A DNA stretch of 64,000 nucleotides from Gordonia alkanivorans NBRC 16433 (GTDB taxonomy: Bacteria > Actinomycetota > Actinomycetes > Mycobacteriales > Mycobacteriaceae). The position numbers and the translations under genes were made by a program. Positions within the stretch are counted from its first letter, which is position 1. Each line of letters starts with the position of its first letter. Where the stretch lies: contig NZ_BACI01000048.1 of assembly GCF_000225505.1 (NCBI RefSeq), forward strand, positions 62,001 to 126,000, written 5' to 3'. The notes under the pieces were generated by a model. It was not told the origin of the DNA and searched no databases. It was given only the letters and a program-made list of their open reading frames with translations. Below, piece by piece: positions 56,439 to 64,000 of the stretch.

Positions 56439-56750
56439 ATGAGCGATAGTTCACCCACCGGTAATTCTGTGGTGTCTGGCGGTGTTGAAGCATCGTCCTG
56501 GTACTTAGGTGTGGACCGATTAGTCGAAATTTATGACACAGCCAAAACGGATGTCTTGCACACCTTGGAATCTACTGGCGGGCGCGGTTGTCGGATTGAA
56601 GAGCTAGTACTCAAGATCGACTGTGACGAGGAGCTTGCGGATCGCACCTTTGTTACTCTGAATGCTGTCGAGAGTCTTGAGGAAATGGGTCTCGTAGAAG
56701 TTGTCCTGGAAGAGGCCACTTTCCGTGTGATTGCAAGTGTTGCAAAGTGA
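56439..56750 (+). CDS. small winged-helix-like protein of the HD cassette
   Basis: 103 aa from the ATG at 56439. Residues 1-25 are disordered. The rest (LVEIYDTAKTDVLHTLESTGGRGCRIEELVLKIDCDEELADRTFVTLNAVESLEEMGLVEVVLEEATFRVIASV) gives helix-helix-helix-hairpin, as in winged-helix DNA-binding or adaptor domains. I know no named family. Its stop overlaps the next start (GTGA), so it is coupled to the membrane-protein gene, and it follows the HD gene by 39 bp. It could be a regulator or an adaptor of the cassette. Confidence 0.68.
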   Translation: MSDSSPTGNSVVSGGVEASSWYLGVDRLVEIYDTAKTDVLHTLESTGGRGCRIEELVLKIDCDEELADRTFVTLNAVESLEEMGLVEVVLEEATFRVIASVAK

Positions 56751-57298
56751 ACGGTTCAGAATGGGTCGGCTTAATACACGAAATTGCCTGGCCGGTGACA
56801 GTGATTTCACTAGCCGTCATATTTAGGCTCCAGTTGGCTGGGTTCCTGCGCCGAGTGTCGAAGCTCGATTTCAAAGGTTTCGGATTCGAGTTCGCTGCGG
56901 CGCTCGACAACGCGAAGCGGGCGCAAGCCATGATCGCGGCAAGTGCTGATGCAACCCAGCTGAAGACGGCGGAGGATGCGGTGCAGCAGCTTGAGCGACG
57001 TGCGCAGAGTCGTACTGAGGCGGCGCTTTTGCTCTATCAGCAGGTTGATGCACTAATGAGTGATCTAGCGCGGGCCCATAATGTGCGAGATAGCTCGCGA
57101 GTTCGCAGCCTTCGCGAACTGACTGCACACTTGAGTTACCAGGAAGTCCTGACCCCCGAGGTCGAGCGGGCGGTCGATTCCTTCATCGCTCTGTGGGAAC
57201 GTGGCTCTGCGGATCCGAAGATTTGGGCCGATGACGACATCTTCGGTACTTTCTCCCAACTGGCGTCCTCGTTGGTGGCCAAGCTGCCAACACTTTGA
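56747..57298 (+). CDS. single-pass membrane protein of the HD cassette
   Basis: 183 aa from a GTG at 56747. One N-terminal membrane helix (IAWPVTVISLAVIFRLQLAGFL) is followed by KLDFKGFGFEFAAALDNAKRAQAMIA, a linker motif common in small effector-like membrane proteins. A helical/coiled-coil region (TAEDAVQQLERRAQSRTEAALLLYQQVDALMSDLARAHNVRDSSRVRSL) and a further helical end complete it. The soluble part should face the cytoplasm. No enzyme motif is seen. As the last gene of the three it could be a membrane effector or a localisation factor for the HD enzyme. Confidence 0.68.
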   Translation: MNGSEWVGLIHEIAWPVTVISLAVIFRLQLAGFLRRVSKLDFKGFGFEFAAALDNAKRAQAMIAASADATQLKTAEDAVQQLERRAQSRTEAALLLYQQVDALMSDLARAHNVRDSSRVRSLRELTAHLSYQEVLTPEVERAVDSFIALWERGSADPKIWADDDIFGTFSQLASSLVAKLPTL

Positions 57299-57607
57299 TA
57301 TGCACGCTCTTCGCATCGGCCGTTTGGGTTGCTACAAATCGTTTCGGGATGCGTCAGAGCGTAGTGACTCGCCCAATCAGACAAGATATTTAGATTTATG
57401 CACTGCAACGCGAATATAGTTCCGGGTGACGAATAATTACCAGGTGCGTTGTAGTACCTGTGCTCCGTCGCGGCACCTCGAGCCAAATGGATGTCGATGG
57501 CCATGAGAAAGTCCCCACTGGTGGCCAGGTCGAGGTCCCCGCTGGTGGCCAGATAAAAGTCCCCACCCTGTGTTCGTCGTGTCGACCCGGAACTGAAGGC
57601 CCAGGCG

Positions 57608-59167
57608 ATGACGGTGAAGGTGCCAACCGATCACCATCACCGCCTGGGAGTTTCATTGAAGTCTGCGAAGGACCGTATGGACATCATTTCTGCTTACCGA
57701 GAACTCGGAAGCTATCGCGCCGCCGCCGAGGTGTGCGGCACCACCCACAAGACCGTCAAGCGTGTGGTCGACCGGTTCGAGGCCGACGATCAACCACCCG
57801 ATCGCAAGGAACGGGCCCGCAACTACGATGCGGTCGCCGAGTTGGTCGCTGAGCGAGTCGAGCGGTCACACGGCCGGATCACCGCCAAGCGCCTGCTGCC
57901 GGTGGCACGTGCAGCGGGCTATGAGGGCTCGGCCCGTAACTTCCGTCGTCTCGTCGCCCAGGAGAAGACACAGTGGCGCCGTGATCATCATCGTGGGCGT
58001 CGTCCGGCAGTGTGGGCTCCCGGTGACTATCTGGTCATCGATTGGGCTGTGATCGGCGGGCTACACATGTTCTGCGCGGTGCTGGCGTTCTCGCGGTGGC
58101 GTTTCGTTCGGTTCGCCACCAACGAAACAGCGACCACCACACTCGGATTCATCGCCGAAGCGTTGGAGGAGATCGGTGGAGTACCCAGCAAGGTACTCGC
58201 TGACCGGATGGGCTGCCTCAAAGGTGGAGTCGTCGCCAACGTCGTCGTACCCACCCCGACCTATGTGCGATTTGCCACCCACTACGGGTTCGCCCCGGAC
58301 TTCTGCCACGGCGCCGATCCGGAGTCGAAAGGGATCGTGGAAAACCTCTGCGGGTACGCGCAGTCGGATCTGGCGCAACCGTTGTGGACCGAAGCCAAGA
58401 TCGCCGCTGGTCGTGACGACGTGCCGCTGGATGTGCACGCAGCGAACCGGGCCGCGCGGGACTGGTGTGTCGAGGTCAACACCCGCCGCCACAGCGACAC
58501 GCTGTGCGTGCCTGCTGAGAAACTCGATGTGGAACGAGAAGTGTTGTCGGCGTTGCCGTCTCTGCGTGCTCAGGTCGGTCCACCGCCGATCGCACGTAAG
58601 GTCGACCGCCTCTCGTGTATTCGGTATGCCTCGGCCCGCTACTCAGTGCCCAACCGGCTCATCGGCACCACCGTGACCCTCATCCAGGACGGTGAGCGGC
58701 TTCTGATCGCCGAACCCGCCTCCGGTGAGGTGGTCGCCGAACATCTGTTGGCCGCACCTGGTGAGGTCGTCCTCAACGACGACCACTACAGGGGGCCACG
58801 CACACCGCCCAGTCGTGCACCACGACCCAAAACCGCGGTAGAGAAGCAGTTTTGCGATCTCGGTGAGGTTGCTGAGCAGTTCCTGGTCGGTGCCGCAGCC
58901 ATCGGCAACACCCGCCTGGGCGGTAAACTCGATGACATCCTCGGGCTCGTCACCTCCCACGGCCGCGAACAGGTGCTCACCGCCCTGACCCGGGCGGTGG
59001 CGTTCCGGCGGTTCAAGGCCGCCGATGTGCGCTCGATCCTCGATGCCGGAGCCGGCACCCCCAACCCGCGACCGGCCGGCACAGCACTGTTGGGCCACCT
59101 GCCAACCGCGCCCACCCGCTCGCTGGATGCCTACAAGCTCGGCGCCGGCGACAAAGAGGTTTCATGA
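57608..59167 (+). CDS. istA: IS21-family transposase IstA
   Basis: 519 aa from the ATG at 57608. An N-terminal helix-turn-helix (IISAYRELGSYRAAAEVCGTTHKTVKRVVDRFEADD) recognises the ends. The DDE catalytic core follows: YLVIDWAVIGGLHMF (first Asp), SKVLADRMGCLKGG (second Asp) and DPESKGIVENLCGYAQSDL (Glu). The C-terminal Mu-type beta-barrel ends SCIRYASARYSVPNRLIGTTVTLIQDGERLLI. It cuts and joins DNA together with IstB. Its stop overlaps the istB ATG. Confidence 0.93.
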   Translation: MTVKVPTDHHHRLGVSLKSAKDRMDIISAYRELGSYRAAAEVCGTTHKTVKRVVDRFEADDQPPDRKERARNYDAVAELVAERVERSHGRITAKRLLPVARAAGYEGSARNFRRLVAQEKTQWRRDHHRGRRPAVWAPGDYLVIDWAVIGGLHMFCAVLAFSRWRFVRFATNETATTTLGFIAEALEEIGGVPSKVLADRMGCLKGGVVANVVVPTPTYVRFATHYGFAPDFCHGADPESKGIVENLCGYAQSDLAQPLWTEAKIAAGRDDVPLDVHAANRAARDWCVEVNTRRHSDTLCVPAEKLDVEREVLSALPSLRAQVGPPPIARKVDRLSCIRYASARYSVPNRLIGTTVTLIQDGERLLIAEPASGEVVAEHLLAAPGEVVLNDDHYRGPRTPPSRAPRPKTAVEKQFCDLGEVAEQFLVGAAAIGNTRLGGKLDDILGLVTSHGREQVLTALTRAVAFRRFKAADVRSILDAGAGTPNPRPAGTALLGHLPTAPTRSLDAYKLGAGDKEVS

Positions 59168-59952
59168 CCAACACAACATCGAAACCAGTTACATCCCAAA
59201 CAGTGCCGCCACTACCGACCGACCTCGAACACGCGCTACGCCGATTGAAACTGGCCTCGATCCGCCGCAGCGCCCCCGAGGTCCTGCTCACCGCGAAAAC
59301 CCAGCGGTGGACACCCGAAGAAGTGCTGCGAACCCTGGTCGAAGCCGAGATCGCCGCCCGTGATGCCTCCAACATCCGCAACCGACTCAAAGCTGCCGGG
59401 TTCCCGGTCACCAAAACCCTGGAATCGTTCGACGTGGCCGCATCTTCCATCCCGGCCAACACCTTCGAATACCTGTCCTCACTGGAATGGGTACGAGCAC
59501 AACACAACCTAGCCCTGATCGGCCCGGCCGGAACGGGTAAGAGTCACACCCTGATCGGGCTGGGGATCGCCGCAGTGCACGCCGGGCACAAAGTGCGGTA
59601 CTTCACCGCCGCTGACCTCGTGGAGACCCTGTATCGCGGGCTGGCCGACAACACCGTCGGCAAAACCATCGACACCCTGCTGCGCCAAGATCTGCTCATC
59701 CTCGACGAGATCGGATTCGCCCCGCTCGACGACACCGGCACCCAACTGCTCTTTCGGCTCGTCGCCGGCGCCTACGAACGCCGCTCACTGGCGATAGCCA
59801 GTCACTGGCCCTTCGAGCAATGGGGACGATTCCTGCCCGAACACACCACCGCCGCCAGCATCCTCGACCGGCTACTGCACCACGCCACCATCGTCATCAC
59901 TGACGGCGACTCCTACCGCATGACACACCGAACGGAGGTACCACCCACCTAG
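59164..59952 (+). CDS. istB: IS21-family helper ATPase IstB
   Basis: 262 aa. An AAA+ ATPase with Walker A ALIGPAGTGKSHTLIGLGIA, Walker B DLLILDEIGFAPLDDTGTQLLF and the IstB signature YERRSLAIASHWPFEQWGRFLPE. It stimulates IstA transposition and chooses the target. It is coupled to istA by an ATGA overlap. Confidence 0.93.
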   Translation: MTNTTSKPVTSQTVPPLPTDLEHALRRLKLASIRRSAPEVLLTAKTQRWTPEEVLRTLVEAEIAARDASNIRNRLKAAGFPVTKTLESFDVAASSIPANTFEYLSSLEWVRAQHNLALIGPAGTGKSHTLIGLGIAAVHAGHKVRYFTAADLVETLYRGLADNTVGKTIDTLLRQDLLILDEIGFAPLDDTGTQLLFRLVAGAYERRSLAIASHWPFEQWGRFLPEHTTAASILDRLLHHATIVITDGDSYRMTHRTEVPPT

Positions 59953-60018
59953 AACATCCCGCACAGGGTGGGGACTTTTACCTGGCCACCAGCGGGGACA
60001 TCAAACTGGCCGTTGACA

Positions 60019-60170
60019 ATGGATTGACGCGAGTCGGTCCGGTGGGGCCGAGTTTGCGCCACCCACCGCCAGCGGGAATCTTGCCGAGCTTCCTGACGTC
60101 GACATGCACCATCTTGCCTGGACGATCGGTTGAGCGGTGCTTCCCTAGACAGTTCGCACTTCATGCGGAG
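60019..60170 (-). pseudogene. IS481-like transposase remnant interrupted by the IS21 element
   Basis: The minus strand reads KHRSTDRPGKMVHVDVRKLG and then KIPAGGGWRKLG without the rest of a transposase. The pattern 'PGxxVHVDVKKLGxIPxGGG' is the start of the DDE domain of IS481-family transposases. Across the IS21 element the frame would run on for about 20 codons in the left flank before a TAA near 57437, but no catalytic core follows. Thus a short relic was already there before IS21 landed in it. Confidence 0.65.
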
Positions 60171-60374
60171 GTCTTCATGTCACCCCGCCACGCAGTACCT
60201 GGCGTCCGTGGTCAGTACAGCTAGTTCTCGACGCGGTACAAGGCAGTTCTTGCGGGTTAACGGACTAAATTTTCTAACGATCGTGATAGCTCGTTTTCTC
60301 GACTGGAGTCTCGATCAGCACGCTGCGCTGCCGCTCCGATCGAATCAGATTCGTCGTCTGAGGCGGCGATACCC
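60171..60374. other. non-coding remainder of the 60019-60374 gap
   Basis: After the IS481 relic there are about 200 bases with no supported gene. A patch near 60240-60300 (GCGGGTTAACGGACTAAATTTTCTAACG) is AT-rich and may mark the end of the imported segment. The SGNH gene ends just beyond. Confidence 0.4.
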
Positions 60375-61202
60375 CTACGCCTGCACCTCGAAAGCCTTGA
60401 GGACCGTGGTCGCCCAGATCTGCTGCCCGGCAGCGCTCGGGTTGACGGTGTCCTTCAGCAGCGGTGCCAGCGAGGCGGCGTCGGTGGGGAAGGCGGAGTA
60501 GACGTCGATGACCTGGATGCCCTCGGCGTCCATGGCCGACGCGAAGCCGGCGGTCACCTCGCCGGTGTTCTTGCCCTGGGCCGGGCTCTGCTTGATCGCG
60601 ACGAGGTCGGCGTTGGGGTATTCCTTGCGGAGCTGTGCGATGAGCGGCTGCAGCTGTTCGGCGAGCGGCGTCTTCGCATCCTGGGTATGTCCGAAATTAA
60701 GCATGATTAAATCGGGTGTGACATCCGCAGGAATCATCTTGTCGAGATTCTCGAGCGCGTAATTCGCGTCTTTTCCGGAAGCGCTGGCATTCCAGAATCC
60801 GATCGGTCCGTTCGGGCCGTCGCCGAGTCCGACCATTGCGCCGTAATCATTGGTCGTGGTGTTCCAGAATTTGGTGGCCATCGGCCGCTGAAGGTTCTGG
60901 CTGATCGCACTGCCGACCTTCGGGGCCCAGCCGTCGCGGGCGGCACCGGTCGAATCACCGAGCAACACAATTGTTCTGGGCTCAGCCGCGTGCGCTTTGG
61001 CATCCTCGATGAACGCGAGGGTGGCGGGCTGCTCGAGCGGGGTCGAACTGGTGGGGGTCAGCTGCGCCGTCGTGTCCGACGTCGGAGCGGTCCGGTTGCT
61101 CGACACGATGAGACCGACAACGAGGACCACTGCACACACGACCATGACGATCCATGCCCAGATCGGTGCAGAACCTGCAATGCGCTTCACGGCCTTTAAC
61201 AT
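60375..61202 (-). CDS. membrane-anchored SGNH/GDSL-type hydrolase
   Basis: 275 aa from the ATG at 61202. An N-terminal membrane helix (APIWAWIVMVVCAVVLVVGLIV) anchors an exported SGNH domain. Block I is RTIVLLGDSTGAARDGWA (nucleophile Ser in GDSTG), the Gly/Asn blocks lie in YGAMVGLGDGPNGPIGFWNASASGKDA and LIMLNFGHTQDAKTP, and the catalytic-Asp block V (DxxH) appears as DTVNPSAAGQQIWA, in which Asn replaces His. That substitution makes activity uncertain. The position beside envelope genes suggests acyl or glycan modification at the cell surface. Confidence 0.78.
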   Translation of the reverse strand: MLKAVKRIAGSAPIWAWIVMVVCAVVLVVGLIVSSNRTAPTSDTTAQLTPTSSTPLEQPATLAFIEDAKAHAAEPRTIVLLGDSTGAARDGWAPKVGSAISQNLQRPMATKFWNTTTNDYGAMVGLGDGPNGPIGFWNASASGKDANYALENLDKMIPADVTPDLIMLNFGHTQDAKTPLAEQLQPLIAQLRKEYPNADLVAIKQSPAQGKNTGEVTAGFASAMDAEGIQVIDVYSAFPTDAASLAPLLKDTVNPSAAGQQIWATTVLKAFEVQA

Positions 61203-61296
61203 TTAACCAGTCTCCCAACCCGCGTTTCTCGTCCAGCGACTTTGTCACCATAGCGGCCAATTACCGACCACGCGCGAGGCGTCAGGTTCGATTGTT

Positions 61297-62523
61297 TCAA
61301 CAATTACTTGGTGCGGGCAATCCGGCAACTCGGTCGCGGACCCAGGCCGCCATAGCAGGGCCAGGGTTGACGATATGCCCTTGCTGTTCATGCCTGCGAC
61401 TCAGTACCCGATCCCCGGAATCACAAGCACGCCGTAATGTGTCTTCCATCACATCGAGGGGGATGACGTCGTCGGCAGCCCCGTAGACCGCCAGGATCGG
61501 CACCTTCGTCGCGGTCCGGGGGAGGGTGTAGGCCTCGAGTCGTCCATGCAGTGTCTGGGCGGCTTCCGGTGTCACGGCACCCAGCGAGGTGTGCGCCGGG
61601 ACCGACAGCAACGACACCGCGGTGCGGTCATCCCCGCACACCGGCACCGCCGAGCTGGACAGGCTGGAGAGGTGGTCGCCGGGCTTCACCGCCGGGTCGG
61701 CCTGCGAAACTCCGTGCACCACCAGCGGATACAGATGCTGCTGGGCGCGGGTGAGCGTGTTCTCCTGCGCGCGCGTGGCGAAGTACTGGGGATCGAGCAG
61801 CGGCGCGACGGCCACGACGCCCAGCAATTCACCGCTGCCGCCGCCGTAGCCGGCGAACTCCTCGGCGGTCGACCAGACCGCCGCGCCACCCTGCGACCGT
61901 CCCGCAGCCAGCCAGCGCGGGCCGACGCCGAGACCTGCGGATTGCGCCGCACGAGCGGCGTCGATGACGTTGTACGCGGCGGTGAGCGGTTCGAGATACG
62001 GATGCGGCGCCTGACGCCCGGTCCGCATGCCGAGGCCCTGGTAATCGGTGGTGACCACGGCGTATCCCGCGTCGAGGAAGTCCCGGACCGCGGTCAGGTC
62101 GCCGAACATGTCTGCTTGATCCGACGGCGCGCAGTCGGGAGTGATGCCGGTGGTTCCGTGCGCGTAGGCGATCAGCGGCCAGCCGCCGGCCGGGGGAGTG
62201 GACCCGGGAACGAAAACGGCGCCACTCACATTCGTCGCCGACCCGTCGACCCCGGAGGTGGACCGGTAGACCAATCGCTTGGCGACGGTGCCGTCGGGCA
62301 GCGACCACGAATCGGGAACGTCGTCCGTCCGGACGATCCCGCCGCGCTGCTCGACGGCCTCCGAGCTCAGCACGACGGGCGTCGACGACGCCGCCGAGCT
62401 CGACGCACCAGCTGTCGAATCGGTCTCCGATGCCGACGTACATCCGGAGATCCCCACACCGAAGACGGACACGACGGCCACACACACGCCGACGGACCGC
62501 GCTCGGCCCCACCTGGATTTCAC
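61297..62523 (-). CDS. lipoprotein secretory lipase-type alpha/beta hydrolase
   Basis: 408 aa from a GTG at 62523; longer in-frame starts lack a signal peptide at their N-terminus. The lipoprotein signal SVGVCVAVVSVFGVGISGC has lipobox GISGC. A Ser/Ala-rich linker leads to the catalytic domain: PLIAYAHGTTGITPDCAPSD (oxyanion loop), the nucleophile elbow LAAGRSQGGAAVW, the acid in ILAVYGAADDVIPL and the His in HEQQGHIVNPG. It matches secretory lipases (LIP family) of actinobacteria that hydrolyse triacylglycerols outside the cell. It is divergent from the GT2 gene. Confidence 0.85.
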   Translation of the reverse strand: MKSRWGRARSVGVCVAVVSVFGVGISGCTSASETDSTAGASSSAASSTPVVLSSEAVEQRGGIVRTDDVPDSWSLPDGTVAKRLVYRSTSGVDGSATNVSGAVFVPGSTPPAGGWPLIAYAHGTTGITPDCAPSDQADMFGDLTAVRDFLDAGYAVVTTDYQGLGMRTGRQAPHPYLEPLTAAYNVIDAARAAQSAGLGVGPRWLAAGRSQGGAAVWSTAEEFAGYGGGSGELLGVVAVAPLLDPQYFATRAQENTLTRAQQHLYPLVVHGVSQADPAVKPGDHLSSLSSSAVPVCGDDRTAVSLLSVPAHTSLGAVTPEAAQTLHGRLEAYTLPRTATKVPILAVYGAADDVIPLDVMEDTLRRACDSGDRVLSRRHEQQGHIVNPGPAMAAWVRDRVAGLPAPSNC

Positions 62524-62589
62524 CCGGAAACGGTAACCCGTCGATTCCCGCGGTTTGCGTCGACGTATTGGTTGAATGATTCTGGGTGG

Positions 62590-64000
62590 GTGGAGCTGAC
62601 CGTCGGGACCCGTACAACAGGTGCGTCGTCCGCTGAGTGCTCCCTGCCCGCCGACGACGAACCGGCCCCGGCGCCGAGTGGTCGACGCCACGCCGAACCT
62701 CCAGCACCGCAGCACAATCCGCTGTCGGTCACCGCGCCCGACGACGATGAGGTCTACGAATACCTCGGCCCGCAGATGCGCTGGATTCAGCTGGTCCTGC
62801 TCGCGGCGTTCGTTCTGGTCTCTGTCTCACTTGTCGCATTCGCGACCACCCACGTCTGGCTCACGCCGGTGCTTTTCATCCTCGTTCTGAATGTGATCGG
62901 TAACACATTTTCTTTGTTAACCGGCATGAACAAACGACGGGTGACGTGGGCGTCGCACCAGGAACGCGTCACTTCCTGGAATCCGCACGACGGCCGATAC
63001 CCGAGCGTCGACGTCTTTCTCCCGACCTGTGGCGAAAGCCTGGAGATCCTGCGGAACACCTACCAGCACGTCGTCGAGCTGAACTGGCCCGGACGGGTAT
63101 CGGTCTACGTGCTCGACGACGCGGCGCGCGAGGAAGTGCACGATCTGGCAGCGTCTTTCGGGTTCGACTACGTGGTTCGTCCGGACCGGGGGCACCTCAG
63201 AAAAGCGGGCAACCTCCGCAATGCGTGCCGCATCAGTAGCGGGGAATTGATCGTCATATTCGACGCCGATTTCTGCCCGCGCGCCGATTTCCTCGGACAT
63301 TTGGTCCCCTATTTGGACGACCCGCAGGTCGCCATTGTGCAAAGTCCGCAATGTTTCGCGACCACCGAGTCGATGAACTGGATTCAGCGGACCGCCGGCG
63401 CGACGCAGGAATTCTTCTACCGCTGGGTGCTGCCCTCGCGGGATCGGATCGGTGCGGCCAACTGTGTCGGCACGTCGGCGATCTACCGGCGCAGCGCGCT
63501 CGACCGGGTGGGCGGCTTCGCCGAGATCGAGCACAGCGAGGACCTCCACACCGGCCGCCACGTCCAGCAGGCCGGGTACACGATCCGCTACGTGCCGGTG
63601 GTGCTGTCGCGCGGGCTGTGCCCGTCGGACCTCGCCGGCTTCCTCAATCAGCAGTACCGCTGGTGCCAGGGGACGCTGACGCCTGTAACGAACAATCGGC
63701 TCGTGGACCACCCACAGCCTCAGAGCATCCGCCAGCGCATCGCCCGCTGGGCCGGCGTCTTGTACTACATCACCACCGCGCTGAACGTCTTCCTGCTCTT
63801 CCTGCCGGGCGTCATCATGGCCGCCTTCTATCCCGAGGACGTCCGGCCCGTGCAGCTGGTCCCGTTCCTGTTGGGCCTGTGGGTGTACGTGGTGCTGTTC
63901 CCGCTGGTGTCGCGCACGCGCTGGCGTTTCGAGGTGCTGCGCATCCAGATGGCCTACAGCTACGCGCATGCGGTGGCGATCTGGCACAAGATCATCGGCC
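62590..64000 (+). CDS. cellulose-synthase-like family 2 glycosyltransferase, N-terminal part (cut by window end)
   Basis: The frame is open from a GTG at 62590 (a TTG at 62572 is possible) to the window end, 470 codons. After an acidic start, two membrane helices (IQLVLLAAFVLVSVSLVAFATTHVW, LTPVLFILVLNVIGNTFSLL) precede the GT-A domain. Its four signature sites are visible: VYVLDDAAREE (D1), LIVIFDADFCPR (DxD), EIEHSEDLHTG (catalytic Asp after SE) and QQYRWCQG (Q-x-x-R-W). Further membrane helices follow (LYYITTALNVFLLFLPGVIMAAF and LLGLWVYVVLFPLV). It is a processive polysaccharide synthase (cellulose-like or other beta-glycan). The C-terminus lies outside. Confidence 0.85.
   Translation, partial: MELTVGTRTTGASSAECSLPADDEPAPAPSGRRHAEPPAPQHNPLSVTAPDDDEVYEYLGPQMRWIQLVLLAAFVLVSVSLVAFATTHVWLTPVLFILVLNVIGNTFSLLTGMNKRRVTWASHQERVTSWNPHDGRYPSVDVFLPTCGESLEILRNTYQHVVELNWPGRVSVYVLDDAAREEVHDLAASFGFDYVVRPDRGHLRKAGNLRNACRISSGELIVIFDADFCPRADFLGHLVPYLDDPQVAIVQSPQCFATTESMNWIQRTAGATQEFFYRWVLPSRDRIGAANCVGTSAIYRRSALDRVGGFAEIEHSEDLHTGRHVQQAGYTIRYVPVVLSRGLCPSDLAGFLNQQYRWCQGTLTPVTNNRLVDHPQPQSIRQRIARWAGVLYYITTALNVFLLFLPGVIMAAFYPEDVRPVQLVPFLLGLWVYVVLFPLVSRTRWRFEVLRIQMAYSYAHAVAIWHKIIG

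Larger units (their letters stand above)
57492..60018 (+). mobile_element. complete IS21-family insertion sequence
   Basis: A 2527-bp element holding istA and istB. The left end TGTCGATGGCCATGAG... and the right end (reverse complement) TGTCAACGGCCAGTTT... agree at 30 of 39 positions. Inner repeats (GTCCCC-R-CTGGTGGCCAG and TAAAAGTCCCCACCCTGTG) recur two or three times at both ends, as usual for IS21 transposase sites. ATGGA is duplicated directly outside both ends (57487-57491 and 60019-60023). Both genes are intact, so the element is probably recent and active. Its target was an IS481-like remnant. Confidence 0.9.

Overview
The window is high-GC actinobacterial DNA. The order of landmark genes (rplJ-rplL, then an mkl/yrbE/mce operon, then rpoB-rpoC), the mycolata-type Mce lipid-uptake system, a DinB2-type polymerase and a hypoxia-type gene group all point to the Mycobacteriales. 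Gordonia or a close relative (Williamsia, Rhodococcus) is my best guess. The assignment rests on gene content and synteny, not on a 16S sequence. No rRNA, tRNA or CRISPR array was seen.

Layout. 1-1827: minus-strand hydrolase (cut by the window edge) and a GH76-like glycosidase. 1828-3153: rplJ-rplL with a leader hairpin and a strong terminator. 3259-4185: AbiEi/DUF559-type protein. 4503-16550: one long, tightly coupled operon for an Mce transporter (ATPase Mkl, two YrbE permeases, six Mce proteins, two Mce-associated proteins), probably importing a lipid or sterol. 16702-24431: rpoB-rpoC with promoter and terminator. 24448-29211: secreted alpha/beta hydrolase, glutaminase-STAS fusion, VOC protein, a second DUF559 protein bracketed by 42-bp repeats, and a membrane-anchored AlbA_2 protein.

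29281-36090 is a stress-type locus. An ECF sigma factor with two very acidic small proteins (one made of calcium-binding-like DxDGDG repeats) is divergent from two dynamin-like GTPases and an unusual Hsp70-like ATPase fused to a lipoyl-like domain and a DUF4190 membrane anchor. 36115-42796 resembles a DosR/DevR dormancy regulon: membrane protein, double universal stress protein, flavodoxin, PEP synthase, small winged-helix protein, Rv1733c-like and DUF4389 membrane proteins, with a DosR-like box at 36115. 43119-47073 holds an unknown protein, a DinB2-like polymerase with Gln at the steric-gate position, a phosphodiesterase/pyrophosphatase and a GNAT protein. 47161-49922 is a copper group (membrane protein, YcnI, CopC, CopD).

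49989-60374 is accessory. It holds two alpha/beta hydrolases, REP-like repeats, an SOS-controlled 13E12/HNH protein, a decayed rsgA, and a lower-GC three-gene cassette (HD phosphohydrolase, small winged-helix-like protein, single-pass membrane protein) that looks like an uncharacterised defence or toxin module. Next comes an intact IS21-family element with a 5-bp target duplication, sitting in an IS481-type remnant. 60375-64000 returns to cell-envelope functions: membrane SGNH protein, lipoprotein lipase and the start of a cellulose-synthase-like GT2 protein cut by the window end.
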